A DNA stretch of 64,000 nt from Riemerella anatipestifer (GTDB lineage Bacteria > Bacteroidota > Bacteroidia > Flavobacteriales > Weeksellaceae), in contig NZ_CP073239.1 in NCBI RefSeq assembly GCF_009670965.2, positions 806,001 through 870,000 on the forward strand, written 5' to 3'. Under the pieces are notes generated by a model. It was not told where the DNA came from and searched no databases. It worked only from the letters and a program-made list of their open reading frames with translations. Both the position numbers and the translations under genes were made by a program. Positions 29,820-39,852 of this stretch are shown one piece after another (the first letter of the stretch is position 1; each line of letters starts with the position of its first letter).

Positions 29820-30629
29820 ATGAACAAAAAATTTCAGCATAAAAATATCCTCATCACAGGAGGCGCTAGCGGCATCGGGAAAATTATGGCTAGGCTTTCG
29901 TTGGAGAAAGGTGCTAAAGTGATTATTTGGGATATTGACCAAGTAAAAATTGATGAAACTATCCTCCAGTTTTCATCACTAGGTTCTATCTTCGGATATA
30001 AGGTAGATGTTTCCAATTATGACGAAGTACAACACATCGCCACAAAAACTAAACAAAAGATTGGTAATATTGATATTCTAATTAACAATGCAGGGATTGT
30101 GGTAGGCAAATATTTCCACGAACATTCTCAAAAGGATATTTTAAAAACCATAGAAATCAATACCATTGCACCTATGGTAATTACTAATCTATTTTTACAG
30201 GATATGCTCACACAAAATTCAGGACATATCTGCAACATTGCCTCTTCGGCAGGATTGGTATCTAATCCCAAAATGTCCGTATATGCAGGGAGCAAATGGG
30301 CTGTTGTTGGTTGGTCTGACAGCCTTAGGTTAGAAATGAAACAGTTGAAAAAAAACATCAAAGTAACCACCATTATGCCTTACTACATCAACACTGGAAT
30401 GTTTGATGGTGTAAAATCCGTTCTACCTATATTAGACCCTGAAAAAGCGGCTAAAACTATCATCAGTGCTATAGAAAATAACAGAAAAATGGTAACGCTT
30501 CCTAGGTATATCTATCGTTTAACTCGTATAGGTCAAGGACTATTTCCTCTTCGTTTTTTTGATTGGTTTGCAGGAAGTTTACTAGGAATCTATAAAACAA
30601 TGGCTGACTTTAAAGGTCATAAAAAATAA
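29820..30629 (+). CDS. Short-chain dehydrogenase/reductase
   Basis: 269 residues of the classical SDR fold. The cofactor motif is TGGASGIG (13-20), with NNAG at 89-92. Catalytic Ser is at 142-143 and YxxxK is Tyr155/Lys159 (SVYAGSKW). An aspartate after the second strand (WDID) favours NAD(H). The C-terminal hydrophobic and aromatic stretch (about 235-260) resembles membrane-associated retinol or hydroxysteroid dehydrogenase-like SDRs. An aldehyde dehydrogenase gene follows after 8 bases, suggesting consecutive oxidation of an alcohol to an acid. Confidence 0.88.
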   Translation: MNKKFQHKNILITGGASGIGKIMARLSLEKGAKVIIWDIDQVKIDETILQFSSLGSIFGYKVDVSNYDEVQHIATKTKQKIGNIDILINNAGIVVGKYFHEHSQKDILKTIEINTIAPMVITNLFLQDMLTQNSGHICNIASSAGLVSNPKMSVYAGSKWAVVGWSDSLRLEMKQLKKNIKVTTIMPYYINTGMFDGVKSVLPILDPEKAAKTIISAIENNRKMVTLPRYIYRLTRIGQGLFPLRFFDWFAGSLLGIYKTMADFKGHKK

Positions 30630-30637
30630 TTATACCA

Positions 30638-32011
30638 ATGGAAACTTCAAAAGCCGAAATATCAGTACTCGTCCAAAAACAAAAAGCATTTTTTGCGACT
30701 CAACAAACCAAAGCTATTGATTTTAGACTAAAGCAATTATCTCTACTAAAACAAGCCATACTAAAGTATCAACCCGAAATAGAAGAAGCCTTATGGAAAG
30801 ATTTACACAAATCTAAAGAAGAGGTTTACCTTACAGAAATTAGCATTGTTCTCAACGAAATTAATTATCATTTAAAAAAAATAAAAAATTGGGCTCGCCC
30901 TAAGAGGATTTGGTCGCCCATTTCGGTACTTCCTGCATCTAGCTGTATCATCTACGAACCTTTGGGTGTGACCCTTATTATCTCTCCGTGGAATTACCCA
31001 TTCCAACTTCTTATCAATCCTCTTGTAGGAGCCATTTCCTCTGGCTGTTGTGCTTTACTAAAAACCTCTCCTGACGCTCCACATCTTGCTAATGTAGTGG
31101 AGAAAATGCTAACAGAATATTTTCCAAAAGAGTACATTACCCTCGTTAAAGGTGGACGAGAAACCAACACCTACTTGTTAGAGGAACGTTTTGATTTTAT
31201 TTTCTTTACAGGAAGTCCATCTCTAGGAAAAGTGGTTATGAAAGCGGCGGCAGAAAATTTAACGCCCATTGTTTTAGAATTGGGTGGTAAAAGCCCTTGT
31301 ATTGTGGATAAAGATGCAAACCTTAACCTTGCTGCTAAAAGAATTGCGTGGGGAAAACTCATCAATGCTGGACAAACTTGCATCGCCCCAGATTATCTTT
31401 GGGTACACCGTTCAGTAAAAAAAGAGCTTCTTGAAAAAATAGCTTACCACATTAAAGAAATGTATGGTTCTGATGTTAAATCTAGCCCTTTTTACCCTCG
31501 TATTGTAAATGATAAATCAGTAGAAAGGCTTTCTAAGTTTCTTAATGAAGGAAATATCTATTTAGGTGGAGAAGTAGATTCCAGCCAAAAATACATCGCT
31601 CCAACTATTATAGATAATGTAGAGCCTCACTTCGCTATTATGCAAGAGGAAATTTTTGGACCATTGTTACCTGTAATGACATTTGACCATATTGATGAAC
31701 CTATCTCGTACATCAACCAACATGAAAAGCCATTAGCATTGTATTATTTTGGTAAAACTAAAACTGCTAAAGAGGTAATTTCAAAAACAAGTTCGGGTGG
31801 AGGTTGTATCAACGATACACTTATGCATATTGCCAATCATCATCTTCCTTTCGGTGGTGTTGGGAATAGTGGTATGGGCAAGTACCACGGAAAGTACAGT
31901 TTTCTAGCCTTCAGTAATGAAAGAGCTATCGTAAAAACGCCTACATTTTTAGACCTTCCGTTCAAGTATGTTCCATTTAAGTTTTTTGAATGGGTAAAGA
32001 AAATGATATAG
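30638..32011 (+). CDS. Aldehyde dehydrogenase, class 3-like
   Basis: 457 residues, the short type without the N-terminal extension of classes 1 and 2. SPWNYPFQL (116-124), FTGSPSLGK (190-198), the general-base Glu214 in LELGGKSP and the nucleophile Cys248 in NAGQTCIAPDY are all present. The C-terminus is hydrophobic and aromatic, as in fatty-aldehyde dehydrogenases. It probably oxidises hydrophobic aldehydes with NAD(P)+. It is the last gene of the rightward run and ends at a perfect-palindrome terminator. Confidence 0.9.
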   Translation: METSKAEISVLVQKQKAFFATQQTKAIDFRLKQLSLLKQAILKYQPEIEEALWKDLHKSKEEVYLTEISIVLNEINYHLKKIKNWARPKRIWSPISVLPASSCIIYEPLGVTLIISPWNYPFQLLINPLVGAISSGCCALLKTSPDAPHLANVVEKMLTEYFPKEYITLVKGGRETNTYLLEERFDFIFFTGSPSLGKVVMKAAAENLTPIVLELGGKSPCIVDKDANLNLAAKRIAWGKLINAGQTCIAPDYLWVHRSVKKELLEKIAYHIKEMYGSDVKSSPFYPRIVNDKSVERLSKFLNEGNIYLGGEVDSSQKYIAPTIIDNVEPHFAIMQEEIFGPLLPVMTFDHIDEPISYINQHEKPLALYYFGKTKTAKEVISKTSSGGGCINDTLMHIANHHLPFGGVGNSGMGKYHGKYSFLAFSNERAIVKTPTFLDLPFKYVPFKFFEWVKKMI

Positions 32012-32023
32012 TTTTGCTAATAA

Positions 32024-32059
32024 AAAAACCTCAGAATAAATATTTATTCTGAGGTTTTT
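32024..32059. terminator. Perfect 36-bp palindromic bidirectional terminator
   Basis: An exact inverted repeat with 18-bp arms has AAAAACCTCAG at one end and its complement at the other. It lies between the convergent aldehyde dehydrogenase and ftsZ genes and closes both transcripts. Confidence 0.9.
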
Positions 32060-32092
32060 AAAGAAGTCAATCAAGTATCAAAAATGTAGAAA

Positions 32093-33898
32093 CTAATCTA
32101 CATCTTTATTCAAAAATTTGTTTTCTCTAAGTTCTACTCTGCCATTGTTATCAGCTAAAAAACTACTGATACGCTCATCAGAAGGGCTATCATCTAACTT
32201 AATGTTTTTTCTTCTGAAAGCAGGTACTGTTTCAAAAGTATTTTCCTCATCTACATTTTGGTAACGAGAATTAAATTCTTTTAGCTTATTTCTTCTCTCC
32301 TGTACTTTAGAGTCTTCTACTTTTTTCTCTATAAAAGTAAAAAGCGTTTCCTCTTGAGCTATTTCTTCATTACGAAATATAGATTTTTCTTCTACTTCAT
32401 GAATTACTTGAGGCTCTTGAGACGCAACAGTATTAGATACCGTTTTTACTTCCTCTTCAAAAGCAGGCTCTTCTTCTTTTATTTTAAAGCTGAACTCTAC
32501 AGGTTTTTCATCTAAGAATAAAGATTTGGTAGGTTGTATGCTACTTTCGTCTTTTGATTCAAAAGTAAAAGATATTCCTTTTGGTTCTTCGTATCCTTCA
32601 TCATAAGAGAATAAATCTAATTCATTACTTCCTTCTTCAAACTCTTCATTAACCTCTTCAACATAGGTCATTGGTTGCACTTCTTGAACCGCTAACTGCT
32701 CTCCGCTTAATCTATTTGCTGAAAATTGTGGTGAAGAAAAATCATCTTCTTCATCTAGCTTCACGATGTTTTTCTCTGTAGCAACAGAACCTAACCCTGC
32801 ATTCTTAGCATCAGAAGAAATTTTAAATGGAGATTCTCTTCTAACTGAATTTGCCGTTTCGTGTAAAGGTACCTTAACTACTTCCGTAGGACCTGCATTG
32901 ATGTGGTTTTCATTAGTAAATCCCGTAGCAATTACCAATACTCTAATAGCATCACCAAGTTCTTCATCTGTACCTACACCAAAGATAATGTTAGCTGTAT
33001 TTCCTGCCTCGTTTTGGATATAATCGTTGATAAGACCAATTTCGTCCATCGTAGCTTCAGAAGCCTCATCAGAACCACTCTGAATAAGAAGCAACACATC
33101 TTGAGCTCCTGTAATTTTGTTATCATTAAGAAGCGGAGAGTCTAATGCCTTTTTAACAGCTTCTTCTGCTCTCTTCTCACCTGTAGCACTTCCTGTGGAC
33201 ATCAAGGCTGTACCTGAATTCTGCAATACTGATTTAGCATCACGGAAGTCAATATTGATAACAAAAGACCCCGTAATTACCTCTGCCATACCTTTGGCTG
33301 CATTGGTAAGCACCTCATCTGCCTTAGAAAAACCTTGTTTAAATCCTAAGTTACCAAACTGTTGTCTTAGTTTATCGTTGTTTATCACAATGAGAGAATC
33401 CACATTATTTCTTAGTTTCTCTAGTCCTGCTTCAGCTTGGTCTAACCTTCTTTTTCCTTCGAAAGAAAACGGAACTGTAACGATAGCGACCGTCAAAATC
33501 CCCATTTCCTTCGCCGCCTTAGCAATAATAGGTGCTGCACCCGTACCTGTACCACCGCCCATACCAGCGGTAATGAACACCATTTTGGTATTTTGTCCTA
33601 GAGTGCTTTTTATCTCGTCTATACTTTCTATTGCAGCCTTTTCTCCCACTTCTGGGTCTGCACCAGCACCTAAGCCTTCTGTAGTTGTGATACCTAACTG
33701 AACTTTATTAGAAACGGGATTGTTATTTAGTGTTTGTGCATCTGTATTACAAATGACAAAATCTACACCGTGAATCCCTCTTTCATACATATGTTTTAAG
33801 GCATTGTTTCCTCCACCACCTACACCTATCACCTTGATAATAGATGAGTTGCCTTTTGGTAAATCAAATTCAAAACCTGTTTTATTGGTATTTTCCAT
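32093..33898 (-). CDS. ftsZ: Cell division GTPase FtsZ with a long C-terminal linker
   Basis: 601 residues against about 380 in E. coli. The tubulin-like core (about 1-330) has the GTP-binding loop GGGTGTG at 114-120, GVGGGGNNALKHM at the N-terminus and a GFSKADEVL T7-type loop. Residues after about 330 form a Glu/Ser-rich, low-complexity linker of roughly 250 residues, ending in a short conserved-looking tail (ISSFLADNNGRVELREN). FtsZ polymerises into the division ring; the tail normally binds FtsA. It is the last gene of the dcw cluster, 30 bases after ftsA. Confidence 0.97.
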   Translation of the reverse strand: MENTNKTGFEFDLPKGNSSIIKVIGVGGGGNNALKHMYERGIHGVDFVICNTDAQTLNNNPVSNKVQLGITTTEGLGAGADPEVGEKAAIESIDEIKSTLGQNTKMVFITAGMGGGTGTGAAPIIAKAAKEMGILTVAIVTVPFSFEGKRRLDQAEAGLEKLRNNVDSLIVINNDKLRQQFGNLGFKQGFSKADEVLTNAAKGMAEVITGSFVINIDFRDAKSVLQNSGTALMSTGSATGEKRAEEAVKKALDSPLLNDNKITGAQDVLLLIQSGSDEASEATMDEIGLINDYIQNEAGNTANIIFGVGTDEELGDAIRVLVIATGFTNENHINAGPTEVVKVPLHETANSVRRESPFKISSDAKNAGLGSVATEKNIVKLDEEDDFSSPQFSANRLSGEQLAVQEVQPMTYVEEVNEEFEEGSNELDLFSYDEGYEEPKGISFTFESKDESSIQPTKSLFLDEKPVEFSFKIKEEEPAFEEEVKTVSNTVASQEPQVIHEVEEKSIFRNEEIAQEETLFTFIEKKVEDSKVQERRNKLKEFNSRYQNVDEENTFETVPAFRRKNIKLDDSPSDERISSFLADNNGRVELRENKFLNKDVD

Positions 33899-33928
33899 TA
33901 CTTCATTTTAAATGACTAAATTACTTAA

Positions 33929-35296
33929 TTATTCCGATTCCTCAAAGAATTTTTTTATCTTTTCTAAGATGTTTTGCCCTATAGTAGGCTTTTTAGAGGC
34001 ATTTTGCTGAACCACAGTCTCATTATGAGTTGGTTTATCACTATCTAAAATTTTATCTTCTTGGTTGGTTTCATCAGAAACTGTTTGGCTAGAAACAGAT
34101 ACTTCTTCCTGAACTAAAGAATTAGTTTTTTTATCTCTAATAGACAAACTTTCCATTAAAAGCCCTATAGATGTTGCAAATTCAGGGCTTTTTAAATGCT
34201 GGTTTTTATCGTTCGAAATATATTCATTAGCGTAACCTATACGGCTATCAAACCCTGTGATATAATTTGCGAGTTGTCTCAGATGTTTTAGATTAGAACC
34301 ACCACCTGTAAGCACAATCCCTGCAATGAGTTTTCTTTTTTTCTCGTGTGCTCCATAGGCTTTAAGTTCAGTGTTTACCATCTCCAAAATTTCTTCCACT
34401 CTAGCATGAATAATTTTAGCCAATGTTTTTAGAGAAATTTCTTTTTCAGTTCTTCCATGAAGCCCAGGAATGGTAACAAAAGTACTCTCCTTCTCCAATT
34501 CTGGAACAGCAGACCCAAAACGAACTTTAAGTTGCTCCGCGTGTTTTTCTATAATAGAACAGCCATCTTTAATATCTTCGGTAATAATACCTCCTCCGTA
34601 AGGGATAACACAAGTATGACGGATAATATTATCCTTAAATATTGCAATATCAGTAGTACCACCACCTATATCTACAATAGCTACTCCAGCCTCCTTTTCT
34701 TCCTTAGTCAAAACCGCTTCGGACGATGCTAACGGTTCCAAAGTAAGCGACTCCATCTCTAGCCCAGCTTCTTTAACGCATCTGCTGATATTTTTAATGC
34801 TACTCATCTGCCCTACCACCACATGGAAATTAGCTTCAAGGCGTTTCCCGTGCATTCCTATTGGCTCTTGGATTTCGCCCTCCGAGTCTACCTTATATTC
34901 TTGTGGAAGTACATGGATAATCTCTTCGCCAGGAAGCATCACCAATTTCTTAACTTGATTTTTAAGCTCTTCTATATCCTCCTCTGTGATGTATTGGTCT
35001 GGATTTTCTCGCATAATATAATCCGAGTGTTGCAAAGAACGGATATGTTTACCTGCAATCCCCACCGTTACCTTAGTAATAGGTACGCCTGCACTTTTTT
35101 GAGCCTCGCTAACAGCTGTTTTAATGGAATTGATGGTTTGGGCAATGTTGTTTACAATCCCTTTATGTACACCTAAACTAGGTGCCACACCTACTCCCAT
35201 AACCTCTATCTTACCGTACTGATTACGACGACCAACGATAGCAACAATCTTGGTGGTCCCAATGTCTAATCCTACTGAATACTCTTGGCTTTCCAT
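33929..35296 (-). CDS. ftsA: Cell division protein FtsA
   Basis: 455 residues, actin-like ATPase. The phosphate-1 motif is GLDIGTTKIVAIVG, with VDIGGGTTDIA and VLTGGGSNLKHL for phosphate 2 and adenosine binding. The SHS2/1C insertion lies between them. A Ser/Thr/Glu-rich linker (about 395-435) leads to a C-terminal amphipathic helix (NILEKIKKFFEE) that tethers FtsZ to the membrane. It lies between ftsQ and ftsZ in the usual order. Confidence 0.97.
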   Translation of the reverse strand: MESQEYSVGLDIGTTKIVAIVGRRNQYGKIEVMGVGVAPSLGVHKGIVNNIAQTINSIKTAVSEAQKSAGVPITKVTVGIAGKHIRSLQHSDYIMRENPDQYITEEDIEELKNQVKKLVMLPGEEIIHVLPQEYKVDSEGEIQEPIGMHGKRLEANFHVVVGQMSSIKNISRCVKEAGLEMESLTLEPLASSEAVLTKEEKEAGVAIVDIGGGTTDIAIFKDNIIRHTCVIPYGGGIITEDIKDGCSIIEKHAEQLKVRFGSAVPELEKESTFVTIPGLHGRTEKEISLKTLAKIIHARVEEILEMVNTELKAYGAHEKKRKLIAGIVLTGGGSNLKHLRQLANYITGFDSRIGYANEYISNDKNQHLKSPEFATSIGLLMESLSIRDKKTNSLVQEEVSVSSQTVSDETNQEDKILDSDKPTHNETVVQQNASKKPTIGQNILEKIKKFFEESE

Positions 35297-35318
35297 TTAT
35301 TTTGATTTGAATTTGATT

Positions 35319-36080
35319 TTATTTGTTCTTTTCTTCTTCTTTATCTGTTTCTTCTTTGTAACCTTTACTAAGTGTAGTTACAATCTGATTATCATATTTC
35401 AATGATATTTTGGTGTATTTATCAGATGGTTGATAAACCAAATACTTTTCTACAAACGCTTTGAAACCTTTTACTTTGAAATCTATATTTTCCAAGCTTC
35501 CTAGTTCTACTCTGTAGTTTTCTTCATTGGCAATAAGATAATAATTTTCTCTCTCTTTTACAATACCAATGAAAAACTTCTTACTAAAGTCGTCTTGATT
35601 TATCTTTTTTACCAGTTCTATCAATTGAGGATATTCCTCTGGTTGCACATTACCACTTATGAGCATACACGATGCTGAATAGTTACGATTGATAGGAAAT
35701 TCCACCCCTTTCTCATCTACATAAAACTCTTTCTTCCCTTTGCTTAGCCTAAACACAGGAACTCTTTGCACAATATCTAAATGTAATATACCATCAAGGC
35801 TAAGATAAACATTGGCACTATCTACCGCGGAATATTCTGTGATTTTTCGTTCCAATTTGGGTATATCAATATCTCCAACTTTATTGGTAGTATTGGCTTT
35901 TTTAACAATGCTTTCTATTTCTTTCTCATCAATAAAATAGACTGGTTTTTCTCCTTGAATAATATTAACAGCCACTTTATCCATAGAGGCATTATTAAAT
36001 CTTTTCATTGAAAAGTTTAACAAAAATCCCAGTAGGATAATCGTAACAGCTATTTTTAATATTCTGTATTTGTTTTTCAT
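35319..36080 (-). CDS. ftsQ: Cell division protein FtsQ/DivIB
   Basis: 253 residues. A single N-terminal transmembrane helix (about 8-25) precedes a POTRA-type periplasmic domain (KPVYFIDEKEIESIV) and a beta domain with PVFRLSKGKKEFYVDEKG, which matches FtsQ. The Lys/Glu-rich tail is poorly conserved. Identification rests on these features and on its place between murC and ftsA. FtsQ links FtsL and FtsB to the division machine. Confidence 0.88.
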   Translation of the reverse strand: MKNKYRILKIAVTIILLGFLLNFSMKRFNNASMDKVAVNIIQGEKPVYFIDEKEIESIVKKANTTNKVGDIDIPKLERKITEYSAVDSANVYLSLDGILHLDIVQRVPVFRLSKGKKEFYVDEKGVEFPINRNYSASCMLISGNVQPEEYPQLIELVKKINQDDFSKKFFIGIVKERENYYLIANEENYRVELGSLENIDFKVKGFKAFVEKYLVYQPSDKYTKISLKYDNQIVTTLSKGYKEETDKEEEKNK

Positions 36081-36089
36081 TTTAAAGTT

Positions 36090-37448
36090 CTATGCTTCCT
36101 TTAACCAGCTTACAATACCATCATAAAGCGTGTCTATATCTCCTGCACCTACCGTAAGTAAAATATCAAAGTTTTTATTTTTAATTTTACCAAAAGCCTC
36201 CGACAAACTAGAAACCTCTTTGTCTGCCAATGTTACTTTTTCTAACAACCAATCTGAACTAACACCCTCAAAATCCTTCTGTAGTTCTCTCGCAGGATAA
36301 ATATCTAAAAGCACCAACTCGTCTCCTTGCGACAGACTTTTAGCAAAGTCATCTGCAAAATCTCGCGTTCTACTGAACAAGTGCGGTTGGAACACTACCA
36401 AAAGTTTCTTATCTGGATAGAATGTTCGTATAGAGCCAATTACCGCATTAAGCTCCGTAGGATGATGGGCATAATCGTCTATATAAATCTTTCCGTTAGG
36501 GAAAATATGCTTGGTATATCTCCTTTTAATGCCTTTAAATTTAGCCAAAGCCTCTTTTAAATCTTCTAAAGAAACACCTATTTTATGCAAAACAGCCAGT
36601 GCTGCCGTGGCATTTTCCACATTATGAATGCCTGGTATTTCCCAACTAAAGCGTTGAGTTTCCCCATCTGGAGTATAGAAATTAAACGATATAGAGTCTC
36701 CCTCCAATCTCAACTCATCTGAATAATAGTCAGCCTTTTCGTTCACAGCATAGGTAGTCGCGTTTCTATCCAAGTTTATACTTTTTCGTACAAAAAGCTG
36801 ACGCTCCTCCGATACCAAATGAGCAAAATCTCTAAAGCCTTTTTCTATGGTGGTTTTATCCCCATAAATGTCCAAATGGTCTGCATCTGTAGAAGTTATA
36901 ATTGCCCAATCTGGAGCCAAGTTAAGAAAACTTCTATCATATTCATCGGCTTCCACTACAGAATAATCGTTACCATTAAATATAAAATTAGACCCAAAGT
37001 TTTCGGCAATACCTCCCAAAAATCCAGAAAATGACAAATTAACTTCCTTACAAAGATGGGCTACCAAGCTAGAAGTAGTGGTTTTACCGTGAGTTCCTGC
37101 AACAGCGATGCACTCGGTTTCACTAGTAATAAGTCCTAAAACCTTCGCTCGTTTAAGTACCGTAAAGCCTTTTTCTTGGAAAAAATCTAAAATGCCTAAT
37201 TGTTTAATTGCTGGCGTATAAATTACTAAAGTGTCTTCGGGTTTAAAGACTTTTATTTGCTCATCAATACTATCTTCAAAACTGATTTTTATCCCTTCCG
37301 AAATAAGTGCTGAAGTTAGTTTAGTAGAAGTTTTATCATAGCCTAAAACCGTTTTCCCAATGGAATGGAAATATCTCGCCAAAGCAGACATACCTATCCC
37401 TCCAATGCCTATGAAATAAAAATTTTGATATGTACTAATATTTTGCAT
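36090..37448 (-). CDS. murC: UDP-N-acetylmuramate--L-alanine ligase
   Basis: 452 residues. N-terminal GIGGIGMSALARYFH binds the UDP substrate. The ATP loop is AGTHGKTTTSSLV. EADEYDRSFL and the DDYAHHPTEL block in the C-terminal domain are Mur ligase landmarks specific to MurC. It adds the first residue of the peptide stem. It starts 2 bases after murG ends and 9 bases before ftsQ. Confidence 0.97.
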   Translation of the reverse strand: MQNISTYQNFYFIGIGGIGMSALARYFHSIGKTVLGYDKTSTKLTSALISEGIKISFEDSIDEQIKVFKPEDTLVIYTPAIKQLGILDFFQEKGFTVLKRAKVLGLITSETECIAVAGTHGKTTTSSLVAHLCKEVNLSFSGFLGGIAENFGSNFIFNGNDYSVVEADEYDRSFLNLAPDWAIITSTDADHLDIYGDKTTIEKGFRDFAHLVSEERQLFVRKSINLDRNATTYAVNEKADYYSDELRLEGDSISFNFYTPDGETQRFSWEIPGIHNVENATAALAVLHKIGVSLEDLKEALAKFKGIKRRYTKHIFPNGKIYIDDYAHHPTELNAVIGSIRTFYPDKKLLVVFQPHLFSRTRDFADDFAKSLSQGDELVLLDIYPARELQKDFEGVSSDWLLEKVTLADKEVSSLSEAFGKIKNKNFDILLTVGAGDIDTLYDGIVSWLKEA

Positions 37449-37450
37449 TT

Positions 37451-38578
37451 CTATTTAAAAACTTTAATTATTTCATCTACAATTTCCTCTGTCGCCTTTG
37501 GTTTTGCGAAATAAGATAGGTTTTGCCCCATTTCCTTTCGTAAATTTTCGTTGCTACAAATTTCTGAAAGTGTATTCCAAAAACGCTCTTTCATCTCCAC
37601 ATCTTTTACCATTCTTGCTGCATTTTTCTCAACTAAAACCATTGCATTTTTGGTCTGATGATCCTCTGCTGCGAAGGGAAGAGGCACCAATAAAATAGGC
37701 TTCTTAACTACCGCTAACTCCGAAATAGCAATCGCACCTGCTCTGGACACAATCACATCTGCCGCAGAATAAGCTAATGCCATATCTGTGATAAATTCCT
37801 TTAGTTGGATTGTATCTTCTTCTAAATTAACCTTATCTTTAATCGTTTGATATTCTGTTTTTCCTGTTTGCCAAATCAGTTGCCAACCTTCCTTTTTAAT
37901 CCTTTCCAAATTTTCTAACCAGCCATTATTAAGTGTTCTAGACCCCAACGAGCCTCCTACGGAAAGAATACTCAATTTATTAGGGTCTAACCCTAACTTT
38001 TCTTTAGCCGTAGCAGTATCTGTAAGCCCTTCCATTAAAGATTGTCTAATAGGATTTCCTGAAAAAACAGTTTGGGTTTTTGGAAAAAAGTGAGCCATAT
38101 CAGGATACGCCGTAAAAACAACCTTAGCTTTCTTTCCTAAGAAAAGATTTGTTTTCCCAGGTAGAGAGTTTTGCTCCTGAACAAAAGTAGGCACCCCCAA
38201 ACGAGAAGCCATATATAAAGCTGGACCACTGGCAAATCCGCCTGTACCTATTGCCACATGAGGTTTAAAATCTTTTATTATGCGATTAGCTTTTCTAACA
38301 CTAGAAATAATCTTGAAAGGTAGTTTAAAATTTGCTAAAAGGCTACTCCTATTAAATCCTGAAATATTAAGTCCTTCTATTCTAAACCCAGCTTGAGGCA
38401 CTTTCTCCATCTCCATCTTATTCTCTGCCCCAATGAACAAAAATTCCGCTTTAGGAAATCGTCTTTGTATCTCTTGAGCAATGGCTATCGCAGGGAAAAT
38501 ATGCCCTCCCGTACCACCACCACTCATTAAAACTCGAGGTGCAAAATCTTGATTGATATGATGTATATTTTCTGACAT
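37451..38578 (-). CDS. murG: Undecaprenyldiphospho-muramoylpentapeptide N-acetylglucosaminyltransferase
   Basis: 375 residues of GT-B fold. The N-terminal glycine loop is GGGTGGHIFPAIAIA, and the donor-binding C-terminal domain has SVGGSLGSRTLN and SRAGAIAISELAVVKKP. It converts lipid I to lipid II at the inner face of the membrane. Its position between ftsW and murC is the normal dcw order. Confidence 0.97.
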   Translation of the reverse strand: MSENIHHINQDFAPRVLMSGGGTGGHIFPAIAIAQEIQRRFPKAEFLFIGAENKMEMEKVPQAGFRIEGLNISGFNRSSLLANFKLPFKIISSVRKANRIIKDFKPHVAIGTGGFASGPALYMASRLGVPTFVQEQNSLPGKTNLFLGKKAKVVFTAYPDMAHFFPKTQTVFSGNPIRQSLMEGLTDTATAKEKLGLDPNKLSILSVGGSLGSRTLNNGWLENLERIKKEGWQLIWQTGKTEYQTIKDKVNLEEDTIQLKEFITDMALAYSAADVIVSRAGAIAISELAVVKKPILLVPLPFAAEDHQTKNAMVLVEKNAARMVKDVEMKERFWNTLSEICSNENLRKEMGQNLSYFAKPKATEEIVDEIIKVFK

Positions 38579-38604
38579 TTTATTCTTTAATATTAAATTA
38601 GCTT

Positions 38605-39846
38605 TTAGGCAATATCATTTATTTCCTCGATGTTTTGTTTTTTACCAATGCCTTCTTCATCATAAATTTGTATCCTAGAGCTAATATTGAGTATTAAACC
38701 TAATTGAGCGTAAGTTACTAACATAGAAGTACCTCCGTAACTTATCAGTGGTAAAGGCTGTCCCGTTACAGGAATGAGATTAAGTGCCACCATAATATTA
38801 GCACTGAGCTGAATGAAAATCATAATTCCTAAAGAAATAACCAATAGAGAACCAAAGAAAGCCCTAGTTCTACTCGCTATAATTAGTATTCTTATAATGA
38901 TAATAAAATACATACCTAGTAAAACCATTGCTCCTATCACACCATATTCTTCTACAATAATGGCAAAAATAAAGTCTGATGCCGACTGCGGTAACCTCTG
39001 TTTAAGAGCACTTTTGCCTGGTCCTTTACCTGTAATACCTCCGTGTACTATAGCTGCCTTAGCGTGCATCACTTGATAATTTTTAGCCTTTACTGCATCT
39101 CTTTCGGCACTATCTAATTGTGCGTCTTTTGAGGAGGAGAAAGATTCTACCCTACTTATCCAAGTATGAACACGGTTGTTAGGCATTAAATTAGTGTTCA
39201 ATGCTACCAAAATAAAAATAATAGACGCTAGGCCCGACAAAGAGACAAACCCTGCAATATATTTCCAAGGGAATTGCCCTATTATAAGGACAATTAGTGA
39301 AGTAGCTAAAATCATCAGTGCTGTAGAACCATTATCTTTAGCCACTAAAATAAATACCAATAGTATAGGTCCAAAAACATACATAATGTTTTCTATGGGA
39401 AGCCTCTGTCTTTGAATATTTTTAGTTAAATAACGGCATAGATAGATAACTAACATCAAAGCTGCCAACGCTGACGGCTGAAATGAAATTGCAGTACCTG
39501 GTATTTTAAGCCATCTAGAAGCACTCGCCCCATCTATGGTTTGCCCTGTAAAAATAGTAACTCCTAAAAGAATTACGGAAATTACAAGAAGTATGGAACT
39601 CAACTTTCCTATGAATTCATATTTTATCGCTCCGATGACTCTCATCAAAAATAACCCTAAAGCAATGAACATCACATGCTTGATAAGGTGGCTGGTGGTT
39701 GTTCCTGTATTTACAATGTACTCTAAATTAGAACTCGCCGAATAAACAGGAAGTATAGAGAATACAGAAATAAGAATTACTGTAATCCACAGCACTCTGT
39801 CTCCTTTTAGATATTCTATTTTTTTATTTACTTCTGTATGCTCCAT
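38605..39846 (-). CDS. ftsW: SEDS-family peptidoglycan glycosyltransferase FtsW
   Basis: 413 residues with about ten transmembrane helices. KIPGTAISFQPSALAAL and the late MVALNLIPVTGQPLPLISYGGTS-type block are SEDS signatures, including the catalytic-region residues. FtsW polymerises lipid II at the septum with its class B PBP partner, encoded here as ftsI. The dcw position argues for FtsW over RodA. Confidence 0.94.
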   Translation of the reverse strand: MEHTEVNKKIEYLKGDRVLWITVILISVFSILPVYSASSNLEYIVNTGTTTSHLIKHVMFIALGLFLMRVIGAIKYEFIGKLSSILLVISVILLGVTIFTGQTIDGASASRWLKIPGTAISFQPSALAALMLVIYLCRYLTKNIQRQRLPIENIMYVFGPILLVFILVAKDNGSTALMILATSLIVLIIGQFPWKYIAGFVSLSGLASIIFILVALNTNLMPNNRVHTWISRVESFSSSKDAQLDSAERDAVKAKNYQVMHAKAAIVHGGITGKGPGKSALKQRLPQSASDFIFAIIVEEYGVIGAMVLLGMYFIIIIRILIIASRTRAFFGSLLVISLGIMIFIQLSANIMVALNLIPVTGQPLPLISYGGTSMLVTYAQLGLILNISSRIQIYDEEGIGKKQNIEEINDIA

Positions 39847-39852
39847 TATTTA

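Noticed and set aside
33117..33701. 194-codon plus-strand frame opposite ftsZ
   Set aside because: It mirrors the well-conserved FtsZ GTPase core and has low-complexity Ser/Ala/Pro content typical of antisense shadows.
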